Source: Hydra vulgaris (lineage: Eukaryota > Cnidaria > Hydrozoa > Anthoathecata > Hydridae). From it: 64,000 nt of DNA. The notes below the pieces were generated by a model that did not search any database, was not told the origin of the DNA, and saw only the letters and a list, made by a program, of their open reading frames with translations. Where the stretch lies: assembly GCF_038396675.1 (NCBI RefSeq), contig NC_088934.1, positions 48,042,001 through 48,106,000 on the forward strand. Reading direction: 5' to 3'. Position 1 is the first letter of the stretch. Every line of letters begins with the position of its first letter. Below are positions 45,306 through 57,224 of the stretch, piece after piece. Made by a program: the position numbers and the translations under genes.

Positions 45306-46101
45306 AAACATGCTAAATTTTCAATAAGTTATTTTAAAAAATTTGCAAATAGAATTCTGTAAAATATTAAATTTGATTTTATAGACTCTTTAGAAAAAAA
45401 AAAAAAAAATTTTGTTATATTTATGGAAGTCTTAATTATATGATAACTGAATTATTTGATCTCAACTACCAAACAAAAAACATCCTGTTTTTTTTTATAT
45501 AAAAACTGACTTAGTGTGATAACGAAGTGCATTTGTTTTTAAAATTTTGACGACTATAGTTTATAAAAGTTTATAAAAACTAGTTAATAAAAAGTTCCGT
45601 TATAAAACGACATTTAATGGTAAAATTTTATTTAAATTGAAACAAATTAACAATTTGATATATATAGATTGTATACATATATAAATAAAATTAACAATAT
45701 CTATTAGTGTAAAACATTATACAAGAAGAGCATTCTAAAAAGGTTTGAATTATTTCTATATTAAAAAAAAATTTTTTTTTTTTTCTACTGAAAATTAACT
45801 AGCAAAGAAGAGTTCTTTTTATTTTAGGAAATACATTCATACTAAATAATTTATTTTAAGAAGTGTTCTATTGGCTTAATGACATCAAATGGATGCAAAG
45901 GCCAACAAGATGCTATTGAAACTTTAAGCAATAAGAAATAACTTTAAGAAAAAATAATTATATCATTACGCTGTAGCATAGAACTATCTAAACTAACAAT
46001 ATCATGTGAAAAACATACAACAAAATATTTGAAAATGTAACTTATATGGCAGAAACCTTGTTGTGATCCCCATTTAATAAACATCCAAAAGTAAGAAGGT
46101 G
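45306..46101. other. Non-coding region of the outer unit
   Basis: AT-rich; no gene or repeat was recognised between the left inverted end and the inner unit. Confidence 0.4.
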
Positions 46102-46327
46102 TAACACCCTAGTCCAAAATAGCTCAAAACTTGAATTTGAGTTTCCAAAGAAACCCTTTGGGGGGATTAAAGTACACATGCTCCCATTTCAAAAAAAGCA
46201 AAAATTGAAATCAAACTCTTTCGTCCGAGAATGAAAATTGATTTTGAATTTTTAAAAGTTCATGAAGAAATGCCGGATGTAATTATTGAAAAAAGTGTTT
46301 TTGACTCATACTAAACTGGAAAAACCA

Positions 46328-46452
46328 AATGTTTCTATATGTAGCATATTTGTATGTTTCTATATGTAGCATATTTGTATGTTTCTATATGTAGCATGAT
46401 TGTATGTTTCTATATATAGCATATTTGTATGTTTCTATATGTAGCATATTTG
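46328..46452. repeat. 25-bp minisatellite at the inner edge of the left TIR
   Basis: Five copies of TGTTTCTATATGTAGCATAT plus TTGTA. The matching right TIR (near 53743-53767) has a single inverted copy, so the array grew after insertion. Confidence 0.9.
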
Positions 46453-46710
46453 TGTGCTGAAACATTCCGTTATTATGTGTATAGGTTTAGAAAAAAGTTT
46501 AAAAAAGTTTTTATTTTTTTTTTTCACCTTTTTATTAGTATACTAAGTGGTAGTTGTAGAAATTTTGTTTGAATATAACAAAAGCATAATATTCATAATA
46601 TTAAGTCTTTTTTTTCACAACTAAGTTAAAATGATAAACATTAAACAATTTTAATTCACATTTATTCTTCCAAACAAATAAAAATCACATTTGTTATTTC
46701 TTTTTACAAT

Positions 46711-47930
46711 CTACAAATGTTTGCTGTTAAATTTGACCATTGATGCTTCCAATTTCATTCCATATTTTGGGTGATGAGAGGGCTTTTTAAATCTAGTCGA
46801 ACGAACACTAAAGCTGTGATGAATAGACTCAGTTGTTTGTTCACTGTAACACCCCAAAGACTCTTTTCTCTGAGCAACAAAGTCTTGAATATGATAAAAA
46901 ACTGAATGAACCTTTGGAGTGACGCTGACCATTGTAAGTTGAAGATAGGAGCCTTTTAAGCTGTTGATTTTATCAATATAGCTTTCATCCAGTGCATTGC
47001 CAAAGCAAGATGTCACAACAGAATCAAATTTCCTGAATGTGTCAATAATGGGAAATGTTTCAAAAGCGCAATTTTTCTCAGCAAGCTGTTGCAATACATC
47101 AATGTTTTTCAAAAGTTTGTGGCACTTATTCCCACCAAATTGACCTCCATGAAAATGCTGACATTTGATGTGAAGAGCTGATGGCCTAAGACAAGCATTC
47201 CATCTTCCACAGAGCTAAGGGGATCATGAATGACATTTTTGAACTGCTTTGCTTTTTTTTAGATCCTTGCCAGCATTTTTAAAGGCTTCGAAACACTTCC
47301 GTAGTGTTCCAAAAGTGCAAAGATTGCCTTTGAAGGACAGATTCTTGGAGTTTATATCGCACCATGTGCATGGATGGGTACTAGCATCCACACAGGATGT
47401 TAGCTACTTTCATGTAACATAAAACAAAGTATTTCACATTCTTTGGTGTAATTAGGTTCAGGATTGTTATCAGATTTTCATAATTTTCTGGAACATCTTC
47501 AGCAATGGCTACAAGAAACTGACGTTTAACACTACTGTCCTTTCCAAGCTGAGAAGTCAATAACTTTCTTTTAGGTGGACAGAGTGGTTGAGATAAAAGA
47601 TCCTCCTGGATTCCAAGGGTGATTTAGGGAAAACCGCCACCTCCATCTATGCCAAGTTTTACTATATGATCAGTAAAAACTTGTTTTCTAATCAAAATTT
47701 CATCTGTGTAATGCAGAGAGTTCTTTGCAGTGGACCACTTTTTGATGACTGATTTTATTCTGATCATGATGAACATCAATTGTTATTTTGGTGAAGTGAT
47801 CAGAAAGCTGCTTACCAAGTTGAGAGAATTTCTCACGAGAGTTGGTCTCAACTATTTTGGATTTTGACACTTGATTGAGAGTTGTATTGTGCCTTGATTA
47901 CTATGTTTTTGTCCATCTATTGTCTCCAAA
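46711..47930 (-). pseudogene. Transposon-like gene, C-terminal part (SEQxxESxHHxF family)
   Basis: It reads from about 47930 down with several frame changes: VKLGIDGGGGF (about 47660-47625, a likely catalytic or structural Asp loop), KDSSVKRQFLVAIAEDVPEN, an SSVEDGMLVLGHQLFTSNVS region, then the open end FDSVVTSCFGNALDESYI, SVTPKVHSVFYHIQDFVAQR, GCYSEQTTESIHHSF and YGMKLEASMVKFNSKHL. I recognise this as a recurrent family in cnidarian and other invertebrate genomes with a 'SVTPKxH..F.H....SEQ..ESxHHxF' signature. Function in transposition is inferred from copy number and TIRs. It belongs with the N-terminal part at 52738-53382. Confidence 0.7.
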
Positions 47931-48345
47931 TCTGTACTGTTTTTATAAGTGATCCCATGATGTTGTGTTGTTAGTTTGCATTAACTGTTTGTTTTTGTCA
48001 AATAAATTTTCTATTAACTAAGGCCTTATGAATTGATTATAAAAAATTTTAGCATGAAGATAATAATTATTGTTTATAGAATAAATAACAATTAAATTGA
48101 TTATAAAATTTTTTTTTTAAGTCTAACATAATAATTTTTTAAGTAAAACATCTCACGCATGTATTTCTCATGCACGCACGCGCACCCCTATCACAGGCTC
48201 TTTTAATTATTATTTTTAATTATTTTTGAATTTCTAGTACACAATAAGAATTAAGAATTAATTCTCACAAACCGGTTAGATACTTTTTCATACTGAGGCA
48301 GAGCCGAAGGCTTTTTTAACTAATAATAATAAATTAATTTTTTGG

Positions 48346-48540
48346 ACTGCTTGCCCTCACCAAAAACCCTTTGCGCTTGCGAGTTAGCTCCACTGCGCCT
48401 GTCCCTATTCTAGTCAGTTGATGTAGCAAGAATCCGCTGCGCCTATCCCTATTCAAGTCAGTTGATGTATGCACACTCCATTGCGCCAATCCCTATTTAA
48501 GTTAGTCGATGTATGCGCACTCCACTGCGCCTATCCATAT
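48346..48540 (+). repeat. Third, diverged locus of the 43-bp minisatellite family
   Basis: Begins with a decayed boundary (GGACTGCTTGCCCTCACCAA) followed by about four units with TCAGTTGATGTAGCAAGAAT, CACTGCGCCTATCC and similar. The unit has lost the CAGGCTA part seen at the other loci. Confidence 0.65.
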
Positions 48541-48623
48541 TTTTTGAATGAATTTAAGTGATTTTAAATAGCTTTCAAAAAAATATTTTTCAATTTGAAT
48601 TAATTAAGTTTCCACTGGGAACG

Positions 48624-48700
48624 AGAGCGTTTAGCTTATTCGGTTAAGACATGACTTATGGCCGCGGAGATCGGCGTTCGCATCCCGCGATGGCATAAAT
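48624..48700 (+). mobile_element. tRNA-like sequence
   Basis: An A-box-like TTTAGCTTATTCGGTTAAGA and a B-box-like GGCGTTCGCATCCC are at tRNA spacing, with a short stem between CGAGAGCG and the end. More GC-rich than the neighbours. It could be a tRNA pseudogene or a SINE head of another family than those at 30-41 kb; no tail was recognised. Confidence 0.5.
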
Positions 48701-49229
48701 AAGTTTTTCTTTTGACTTTTTGCACTTGATTCCATTTAAGCTTTATGAGATTTACTCACGTTATGATCCATATTCGAATACCCGTTGATTAGTTCATAGA
48801 TTAAAAAATTTTTTCTCAATATAAAGACATAAAAACACACATGCAATGTTGAGTAAGCCTTGATTACCATATGTCGTCAAACACTCTGGATGTTTTGACC
48901 CATATTGTCTCATATCATCTTTTTTCTATTAAAGATATGTAATTCTTTACTATTTTTAAATACAAAAGAAATTTATACATAGCATAATCAATTAAATAAA
49001 TAAACGACTATACAATAATAAGAGGATAAAATAGTTTTAATATGTCAAAATAAGATAGGATAACATTATAGTCCAATAATTAAAAAATCTAACTTTTGTA
49101 TAATTTTTTTCAAAATATAACTTTAAACAATTAAAACATAACTTTTAACAATAAAATATAAACTTAAACCAGAATAATAACTTTTGTAATATTTTCTCAT
49201 CCTTACCAGTCTACGCCCTTAGCATCATA

Positions 49230-49860
49230 TAATTGGTCTATTGCTATGGTGATTTATCTTGAAGTTGCATTCTGCTGCTGTTCTAACGCACTCCTCCTTA
49301 CTTGAGGTGTCAGTGAAGATCTGGCCGCAAGTAGATCAACCGATTGAGAAAGCAACTGCTAACCCAGCATTGATTGAAGCTGGTTGAAAAAATCATTTAA
49401 GGTTTTGCCGCGAGTAGATCAACTGATTAAGGGAGCAACTGCTGACCCAGCATTGATTGAAGCTGGTTTAAAGATCATTCGGCGTATGTGCCTCGCTGAA
49501 ATTGGATCAGTGTGGTTTGGATAGTGGGTAGCACACTTTCTACTAATACCATGAATCGATACTCCTACATCTACGCTATCGCTGGGTTATTAGTACTAGG
49601 GTGATTTTAGCTGCTTTTCTAACGCTCTGCTCCTTATGTGAAGTGTTGGTTGAGATCTGGCCGTAAGAAGTTCAACTTGCAACGGCTAACCCGATATCGT
49701 CAAAGACGGGTTAAAGATCATTTGGCTTGTTTGCTTTGCTGGAATCGGATCAGTGTGTGTTACAAGAGTGGGGAAGCCACTACCAAGGTATAACCGGAGT
49801 CGATACTTAGATCCCTTGCACTAACATGATAAACTGGTTTTTAACCATGTGAGTTCAATA
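49230..49860. repeat. GC-richer repeat with internal duplications
   Basis: It opens with TGGTCTATTGCTATGGTGAT, shared with 50261. Within it a block of about 90 bp (GTAGATCAAC..GATT..GAGCAACTGCT..ACCCAGCATTGATTGAAGC) is present twice (about 49327-49405 and 49410-49480), and a related third copy lies at 49590-49720. It is not coding in any frame. Confidence 0.7.
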
Positions 49861-50275
49861 AAATAAAAAATCCAATTAACTTCTTATAAAAATAACTTTA
49901 AACAATTAAAACATAATTTTTAAACAATAAAAAGTTTAAATGTAAAAAATCAAGCTTTATATAAGATAAAAGCACTCAATAACTTTAAAATAATATATAA
50001 AGGTATGATAATAAAATTTAATAAAAAGTCACTATTTAAATATATATAAAAATAGGATAAAATGTATTCAAAAGTTACCATATAACTAATAAAGAAGTAA
50101 ATTAACTTTTTCATGCCCCAGTAACCTATAATTTTCAAAATTCTTTCTAGAATTTTGAAAACTTTGCATATATCTATACAAAGTTGGCTGACCGGTCCAG
50201 CTTGCATATCGAGTATACAGACTCTGTCTGGTTATTTCGCATATATATAAATCATTTATTTGGTCTATCGCTATG

Positions 50276-51135
50276 GCTATTTATCTTGAGGTGGTATTCT
50301 ACTGCTGTTTCATACGCGTTCCTCTTTATGCAAAGTGTCGGTTAAGGTTTGGTTGCGAGTAGATCAACCGACTGAACGATAAACATTAGTCCATTTTACT
50401 TTATTTGTACGCGCATCCCTGTTTTTTGGCTTCCACTAAAATACTGGTGAAATGTACGTAAACAATAAGTAATATAAGTTATTTTGCTGGACATTTGTCC
50501 AACATTGTCTAATTTTATTTCTTATGCTTACTCTAATATAATTTTTTTTCTTTCTTCCCTGAATCTCCTACGGCCTCCTGTGTTCCATAAAAGTTAACTG
50601 GTTTTCAAGTCCGGTTACGAAATATAAATAACCTAACCACTGTCTCAACCGGTAGGAGGAAATATAAGAGATTATATGTCTCTTATTTTCTTATCCGTAA
50701 GGTAGAGATATGAGGGACATCTGGCAACGACTTTTTCTTACTATAATCTTTACGGTACTATTTCCTTTTGATATTTTGGAAATTTTGTATAGTTTTAATC
50801 TTTATTTGTTTTATATCTTAGGTTTCCTTTAAATTGAATTACGTATATTTCTCAGGGTATGTGCAAAAATTATATTAGAGTAAGCATAAGAAATAAAATT
50901 AGACGATGTTGGACAGATGTCCAGCAAAATAACTTATATTACTTATTGTTTACGTACATTTCACCAGCATTTTAGTGGAAGCCAAAAAACAGGGGAGCGC
51001 GTACAAATAAAGTAAAATGGACTAATGTTTATCGCTCAGTCGGTTGATCTACTCGCGGCCAAACCTTAACGTAAACTTTGCATAAAGAGGAACGCGTATG
51101 AAACAGCAGCAGAATACCACCTCAAGATAAATAAC
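50276..51135. repeat. Large inverted repeat, 270-bp arms with 318-bp spacer
   Basis: 50276-50546 (starting GCTATTTATCTTGAGGTGGT) is mirrored with few changes at 50865-51135. Both arms include GTAGATCAACCGACTGA and TTTGCTGGACATTTGTCCAA. The arm starts with the same segment as the repeat at 49240. The spacer contains CGGCCTCC and a TAAGAGATTATATGTCTCTTA hairpin. No coding frame. It could be a foldback element; no target duplication was seen. Confidence 0.85.
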
Positions 51136-52737
51136 CCTTATAATATAGAATAATTTTATAATTAGAAAGCGCACTACTTTTAGGCGTGTTGAACTATAAT
51201 TCAAAATAAATTGTTTAAAATAGTTTTAGATTATAAACATAAATCGTACACATAGATATAATTTTGAATAACACTAATATGAAATATGTAATAAACATTT
51301 AACTTGAATTAGTTTCCTTAGCCGTCTCATCATTAAACATAAAACCATAAATTGTTAGCACATTTTTATCAAAATATATCCGATTTCTTAAAAATTATCA
51401 CATAATTACAGTCATCTAGGCTCACTTGTTTCATATTAGAATAAACATAATACATTTTTTTTATCGGTTTTGGCTCATATAACACGTTTTCAAATGAGAA
51501 GCTAATCACCTTGCACGTTTTGCAATTTGAAATTAACTACCTCATTTGTCTTGTATCACCTTACACATCTTATATATTTCGTATGAACTGGTCAGTTATA
51601 CATACGAAGCAATTATGTCACAATAGCGTTTGAGTTTTTCAAAGATGAAAAGTAACTTTATCTTATTTCTTTATTTGTTTCTCCGAATGAATATTTACCC
51701 AAATGTCAAAGGTTTTTTGAGGAACTTATCTTTAAGTATCCTAGAAACTAAAGGCTAAAATATAATATGAGTTTAACACACCTCCTAGTGGATAAGTGTG
51801 TTTTAAACAGTATTATTTCCGTGCGCAGTATGCAGATTTTGATACAACTTCTAATGTACAAGAGTGCTGTGGAAGTTGTTTGTTTCCATTGCATAATAGG
51901 TTTACTGTCCTTTAGTGTATGTATAACGATTGTTTGTGTAAGTTTGTGTAAGCATTATTCTTGCGCCAATTTGTTCTGCGTTACTTTTTTGTTTCTTAAA
52001 ATATTTTAGCGTTTAAATTTTAATGGGTTTAATTTTAAGGAGTTTGGCTCCGAGTAGTGTGTCCTTTAAGTGTTGCAACATGAGCGAGGCTTGGCGTCGG
52101 AATGGGCTTTTTATACTGATTTCGATGATAAGACTCCGACGGGAGTTTTTAGGAGTTGGTGAATTAAAAATTCGAAACGTCATAATACCAGGGTAGAGAC
52201 CCCCTCAAAAGATTCAATACCATAATCATTTCCTAATGAGAATCTGGTATTTACACTACCTAATTCGTTTGCTTTTTTCTCAAACACTAATGTATTTTTT
52301 ATGCGTATCTTTTTTGAGTTTTTTACGCGCGTATTCTAATATTTTTTGTAGAGTAATTTTATTGTTCATTTGTCCCGTTTTTGGCTTTATACGTTGTTTT
52401 ATTTCCTGTATTTGACAATTCTGTGTTAGATTGCACATGCACTAAATCTTGGGCAGTCAACTCAGACTCTTTTTTGAAGAGTTCCTTTTGACATGCAGGG
52501 CCAAAAAAGTAATAGAAGTGAGAAAAATGAAATAGTCCATTCTATGTAGAACTTTCTTTTACTTTTCATCAATTTGGTACAAAAGTAAGTATTATTGTAT
52601 TCCTTTAAACAAAGACTTATCTATGGGAAGTTGATAAAAAATCATAATATTAGTTTTTTGTTTAAATTCATAGGTGAAATTACAAATATATCTGTATTAT
52701 AAAAAGTAAAATAAATCTTCCAAAACAATACCTTGTG
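51136..52737. other. Non-coding stretch between inner-unit parts
   Basis: No gene is supported. The frame at 51767-52009 is Cys-rich but without a recognisable motif. Confidence 0.4.
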
Positions 52738-52961
52738 TTATAGGCAGTGGTCTTCCACCCCCAGATCATTTTATTTTGATGGTTCCATTGAGAGATGCAT
52801 CTTTTGAAAGAACTAGAGATAATGCAATCTGCTCTCCAACCTTCAAATATTTAGATGCAAGCAGTTTCGTATTGTCCCTGAAGGTAGATTTACTGCAACT
52901 GTGTGGAAAACCTCTTCTAATGATTGTTAAGCAGTCTGAACATCTTTTCTCAGATTTTGAC

Positions 52962-53021
<60 letters not shown>

Positions 53022-53382
53022 AATGATGATGATGGAATGCTTGATGTTTCCAAGGGGTGTCTCTCATTTAGTTGAAGTGGCCAATGTTGCAAATGAAACA
53101 ACCACAGTTGCGGCCTCTTGTTGAGGAACGGATTTCAATTTGGTCAAAATTAAAAAGACTTGGAAGTGTCACATTTTTGCCATTGGGCCTTTTTTGAAGG
53201 TTAACTCTGCAACGATCAAAAACTCCCAAGGGAACCCTTTAATCGGCAAAATCAATTTCATCAGTAAATATTTCTTTAACTCGCTCAATCAAGAAGGAGG
53301 TTAAAACTCTTTCAGACTTTCTCACACAAAGAAAACAAACAGTTTTTCTGCAATCATCATGGGATTTAGCAGAGTTGGGCAT
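52738..53382 (-). pseudogene. Transposon-like gene, N-terminal exon with Cys/His motifs
   Basis: Starts at the ATG 53382-53380 (MPNSAKSHDDCRKTVCFLCV) and continues with a CRVNLQK region and CGCFICNIG, a pattern of paired Cys suggesting zinc binding. After a frame change it reads LNERHPLETSSIPSS, a run of about two dozen Ser encoded by a GAT/ATC microsatellite (52969-53033), and CSDCLTIIRRGFPHSC, a second zinc-type motif. It ends SGGGRPLPITQ at a GTATTG donor near 52737. In-frame TAA (after IDFAD) and TGA (before SGGG) stops show decay. From memory this N-terminus belongs with the SVTPKVH/SEQTTESIHH part at 46711. The two pieces are now about 4.8 kb apart. Confidence 0.7.
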
Positions 53383-54084
53383 TTTTAAAGAAATAACTTG
53401 ATTTGACACAATTCAAATACCAAAGCAACTAAGGGTCAATGCCTTTTCCGGAAAAAAGAGAAAAATACATCTTGCCAGATTGCCGCCTTTATTATGACAT
53501 TGTGCAAACTGCAAATTTAGCATTTATAGCTTAATTCAAAAAGCATTATATCTGTCCTGTTATAATTACTTATGCTTTGAACTTACAAATGAGGGTTTTA
53601 GAAATATACATTGAAAATTTAGAATCTTTGAATATTAACATTTTTATACTAGATTTTTTAGGAGTGAGTGAAGATCTTAATAAAAAGAAAGATTATTATA
53701 AACTTTTAAACACATTAACATAAAAGTTAATTTCCAAACACTCAAATATGCTACATATAGAAACATTTGGATGGTATTTCCAGTTTAGAATGAGTCAAAA
53801 TCATTTTTTTCAATAGTTATGTCAATTGTTATTTCTTCATAAAATGTTAAAAATTCAAAATCAATTTTCTTTCTCGGACAAAATAGCTTGATTTCAATTT
53901 TTCCATTTTTTGAAATGGAAGCATGTGTACTTTAATCCCCCCAAAGGATTTCTTCGGCAACTCAAGTTCAAGTTTTGAGCCATTTCGGATTAGTGTGGTA
54001 AAGTTTACATATTTTAATATATATACTTTTTCAGTTTGTATTTTTCAAAACACAAAGCAAAGTTTTAAACAATTTTGAAGCTAA

Positions 54085-56108
54085 GCTTCATACAATGAGT
54101 TTAAATATTGCTTCTTGGAAGAAACTTTGTAAACTTTGTAAGCAAAAGATCGTTAGAAAATAAGATCTTAAAGAAGAGAAGCAATATCAGGATCAATAAG
54201 ATGAGGTTTATTTAAAATCATCATTCAAATTGAAAAGACTGGAGATCAACGAAGAACTCGAAAAGTTTAATATATCTGTTCTGAAAACTCATTCAAAGTC
54301 ATTGAAAAATATACTCTCAGAAGAAAAGCGAAAAGTTGCGCGCATTAACGAAATTGTAAGTAACGTTACTAGAAAAATTAAAAGTCAATGATCCCTCAAA
54401 ACTGTGTTATGAAACAAATAACATAAAAAAAAGGCTGAAAACTTTTATGAAGTTATGATAAAAGAAAAAATTGTTATTACTACTGTTCAACTTTTGATAT
54501 TGGCACCCCCAAGATTGTCGATATTAGAAGTACAATATAACTTTACAGTTACAAAATACCAAGCAAAGATGGCTAGACAAGTTTTTTAATAAAAAATGAT
54601 TGTTAGCTATTTCTACGTTGTATGAAGGTAAAGTCTTACAAAAAGAAAAAGAAGATTCGGTTTTAATTGCTTTATGACTTGAGTAATTTCTGTAGAACTA
54701 TGCTGGAAAAAAAGATTTTGTTAGCATTCTAAAGAATGTCCATAAAAAAACACAAGTGCTTTCGTGTTATTCAAAGAAACTATATGTATTATACAAAGAA
54801 AAAAATCCAGAAATACGAATAAGTTTCTTAAAATTTGCGTCACTTAGATTAAAGTGGTGCATTTTGTCAGATGCAAGTAATACACATTCTGTTTATGTTT
54901 GTTCTTATCACCAAAGTGTCATACTGCTAGTGGATGCCTTAAATATTGGACTAAAGTATAAGAATTTACTATCGAAAACTGTTTGCTTTGTAAAGAACAA
55001 AAAATTGCACAGTGTGATAATTGTCCTGGTAAAGAACGGCTCACCAAATATTTGTTTAAGATTTTTGGAGAACACGAAGATGATTTTGAGGTACACTCCA
55101 AGCAATGACAAACTATTGATCATGCAGCACTATTGAGTTTAACAGCAGATTTTCCAAAGTTTGTTGAACTATTAGTATTTTCCTTTGAAAAGCTACAAAA
55201 AAGATGAAAAAATACTATAAAGATGATAAAGGTGTACTGAAACATATTTCTTAGTGTTTTTTATCATACGACATCACATATGATATAACTTATGCGTAAA
55301 AAATATTCCAACTAACCATACCAATATTAAAAACAAAATTTTCCAATCTGTCCAAATTACATTTATTTGCTGATGGTTGCGCAGGACAGTACAAAAATTG
55401 TAAAAGCTTATACAAATTATGCCAACGAGAGAGGAAATTTGCCCTAAAAGTTAAATGACCACGCCTCACAGAAAGTCACCATGCGATATGATTGGCGGCA
55501 CTGTAAAAAGTTTAACAGTGAAAGAAAGTTTAAAACCACCATACAGAAACTAAAATCTCACATCAGAAGCTATGAATGAATTTTCTATTGAGAAAATCAA
55601 GGTTGTTAACTTAATTTAAATAAAGGGATTGGACTTACAATTGCAACATAAAGAACAACTCTACCTTTTACTCATAGCTTTCATCAATTTATACATCTTG
55701 CAGATAAAAGGGTTGGGGCGAAAAGTGTAATACAGACACTAATTATACAATAATCCACTATCTTAAAAGAAACAAGATATATTTCAACCTGATACTGTCA
55801 GTTTAGGAGATTATATAGCTGTAGTCTATTATGATAAGTGGTGGATCGGCATTTTAACTAAAACCAACTAAGAAAAAGTAGATGCTAAAGTTAAGTTTCT
55901 CCACCCAAAAGGTCCATCAACTTTTTTTTAACTGGCCTGAAAGAGATGACTACTGTTTTATTCCCAACATCAACATATTGAAAAAACTATTTGTTCCACA
56001 AGCTTGCTCTTGTTCCGGTAAAAACTATGTGCTTAAAAAAGCTGAAATAGAAGAAGTACAAATAAAATGGCTACAATATTGTGAACTATTACAAACTCAG
56101 TCAAAATA
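54085..56108 (+). pseudogene. Transposon-like gene of the outer unit (DGCAGQYKN family)
   Basis: Segments in order. LCKLCKQKI (CxxC, about 54130) and INEELEKFNISVLKTHSKSL at about 54240. KNPEIRISFLKFASLRLKWC and SDASNTHSVYVCSYHQS (54800-54920). ADGCAGQYKNCKSL at about 55368-55410. A C-terminal domain with GDYIAVVYYDKWWIGILTKT, FLHPKGPS and NWPERDDYCFIPNINILKKL, ending LLQTQSK at 56108. Frame changes and stops occur throughout. I recognise the order of these motifs as a recurrent multi-copy family in cnidarian genomes, not a characterised enzyme. The spaced Asp and Cys/His residues would suit a nuclease-like fold, which is speculation. The minus frames at 54908-55123 are shadows. Confidence 0.7.
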
Positions 56109-56237
56109 ACTTACATCTTTGTTACCTATAAAAATCTTGTATATTTAAGTAACTTTTTAAATTACGATGAACTTTAAAAAAAAAAAATTTATTTACAAAA
56201 ATTGTTTTTAGGAATTTCTTGAAAAAGTAATATCTTT

Positions 56238-56742
56238 GAAATTAAAGTTCTATATGTTTTAGTTGCTTTTCCAGTGCCTAGTAAGGTTATAAGCAGCTAA
56301 AAATATTAACAGCAAAATAAAAAATAAAAATTAGACGGGGTGTTTTGATATATTGGGCCCTAAAGTTGGTTTATAGAAACTAATTGTTTTATTAACTTTT
56401 AAGCATGTTCCTTTATTATTTCAGGATTTTAAGTACATTTATTGACTTCACCATCAAAAAAACATTGCATATGTTTATTTTCATATCTTTGCCATTTTAA
56501 TTTCTTACATTTTTATGTCTTATTTTTTTAATGAAAACATTTTTTCAGAATGTTATGAAAACTGGGTCATTTTGGGAAGCCAGGTCAATATTAAAATTAC
56601 AGTATCTTGTCAACCGCTCAACATTTTTAGCTAAAATTTTGCATGCATTATTTTTTTATAATTAGAAATGTGTCAAAATATAACACAAAAAGAAAACACA
56701 TAGTTTAATGGACTGGGTGATTTGATGTAGAATTACCTATTA
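56238..56742 (+). repeat. Right inverted end of the outer unit
   Basis: Inverted copy of 44809-45305. It follows the gene's stop by 130 bp. Confidence 0.8.
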
Positions 56743-57162
56743 TCAATATAACATTCACTCAAGTTAAAAAATACTTTTAATGTTTTTTCTTTCCATTTTG
56801 TTTCCGTTATTGTTTTATAAAATTTTTATTTTTTTTAATTTTTTAAATTTTAAGCTAAATAAGCATTAGTTTAAAAAAAATTATAATTAAACGTCTGTTC
56901 ACTTAATATAAAAAGTTTTAATTACATTTGTATAAATAACTTTTAAATAATCTTAAAAATAACTGAAATATATTTTTAAAGGGAAGATTGATGGATGTTA
57001 TTATGGATTTCCCACAAGTAAAAAAAATGGTCTACAACCACTTTAGTTTCCAATACATTGAATCTAGAATGCGTTCAATAAAGAACTTTCAAAGTAGTTT
57101 ATTTTGTTGTTACGTATTAATTAAAAACTAAATCTCGAATTTAATGCGTCACAAATTTAGTG
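56743..57162. other. Non-coding gap
   Basis: AT-rich, no feature. TTTATTTTGTTG at about 57098 resembles TTTATTTTAATT just after the poly(A) at 59030, a possible but weak target-duplication pair. Confidence 0.35.
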
Positions 57163-57200
57163 ACGGAAAAAAACACATACTGAAACTTTTTAGTCCCTGT
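57163..57200 (+). other. Spliced-leader (Hydra SL-B type) sequence at the start of a retrocopy
   Basis: 38 bases beginning ACGGAAAAAAACACATACTG and ending TTTAGTCCCTGT equal, from memory, the first 38 nt of the Hydra SL-B trans-spliced leader. The last few leader bases are absent. No donor GT or Sm-site arrangement of an SL RNA gene follows, so this is not an SL RNA gene. It reads as the 5' end of a copied trans-spliced transcript. Confidence 0.7.
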
Positions 57201-57224
57201 ATTTTTTCTATCCATTTTTCTGCA

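Larger units (their letters stand above)
46102..54000. mobile_element. Inner DNA-transposon-like unit with about 250-bp TIRs
   Basis: 46102-46350 and 53750-54000 are inverted copies. Left starts TAACACCCTAGTCCAAAATA, right ends in the mirrored TACCACACTAATCCGAAATG. Both share AGCTCAAAACTTGAA-type sequence, CCTTTGGGGGGATTAAAGTA and TTGATTTTGAATTTTTAA. The minus gene inside (53382 to 46711) is interrupted by about 4.8 kb of other repeats. No clear target duplication. The gene family is one I associate with repetitive, transposon-like genes in cnidarians; the superfamily name is not known to me. Confidence 0.6.
44809..56742. mobile_element. Outer DNA-transposon-like unit with about 500-bp inverted ends
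   Basis: 44809-45305 and 56238-56742 are inverted copies at roughly 85 percent identity by eye. They share, for example, AGCATGTTCCTTTA, AAAGTTGGTTTATAGAAAC and a block that reads MKTGSFWE..SILKLQYLVN. The outermost 16 bases (ACGCATCAGATCACCC versus the mirrored CTACATCAAATCACCC) are flanked by AATT on both sides, a possible 4-bp duplication that is weak in this AT-rich DNA. It carries the plus gene at 54085-56108. A second unit (46102-54000) appears inserted in it. The superfamily is not assigned. Confidence 0.6.

Noticed and set aside
54908-55123. Minus-strand frames opposite the outer-unit gene
   Set aside because: Shadows of the plus-strand coding sequence.
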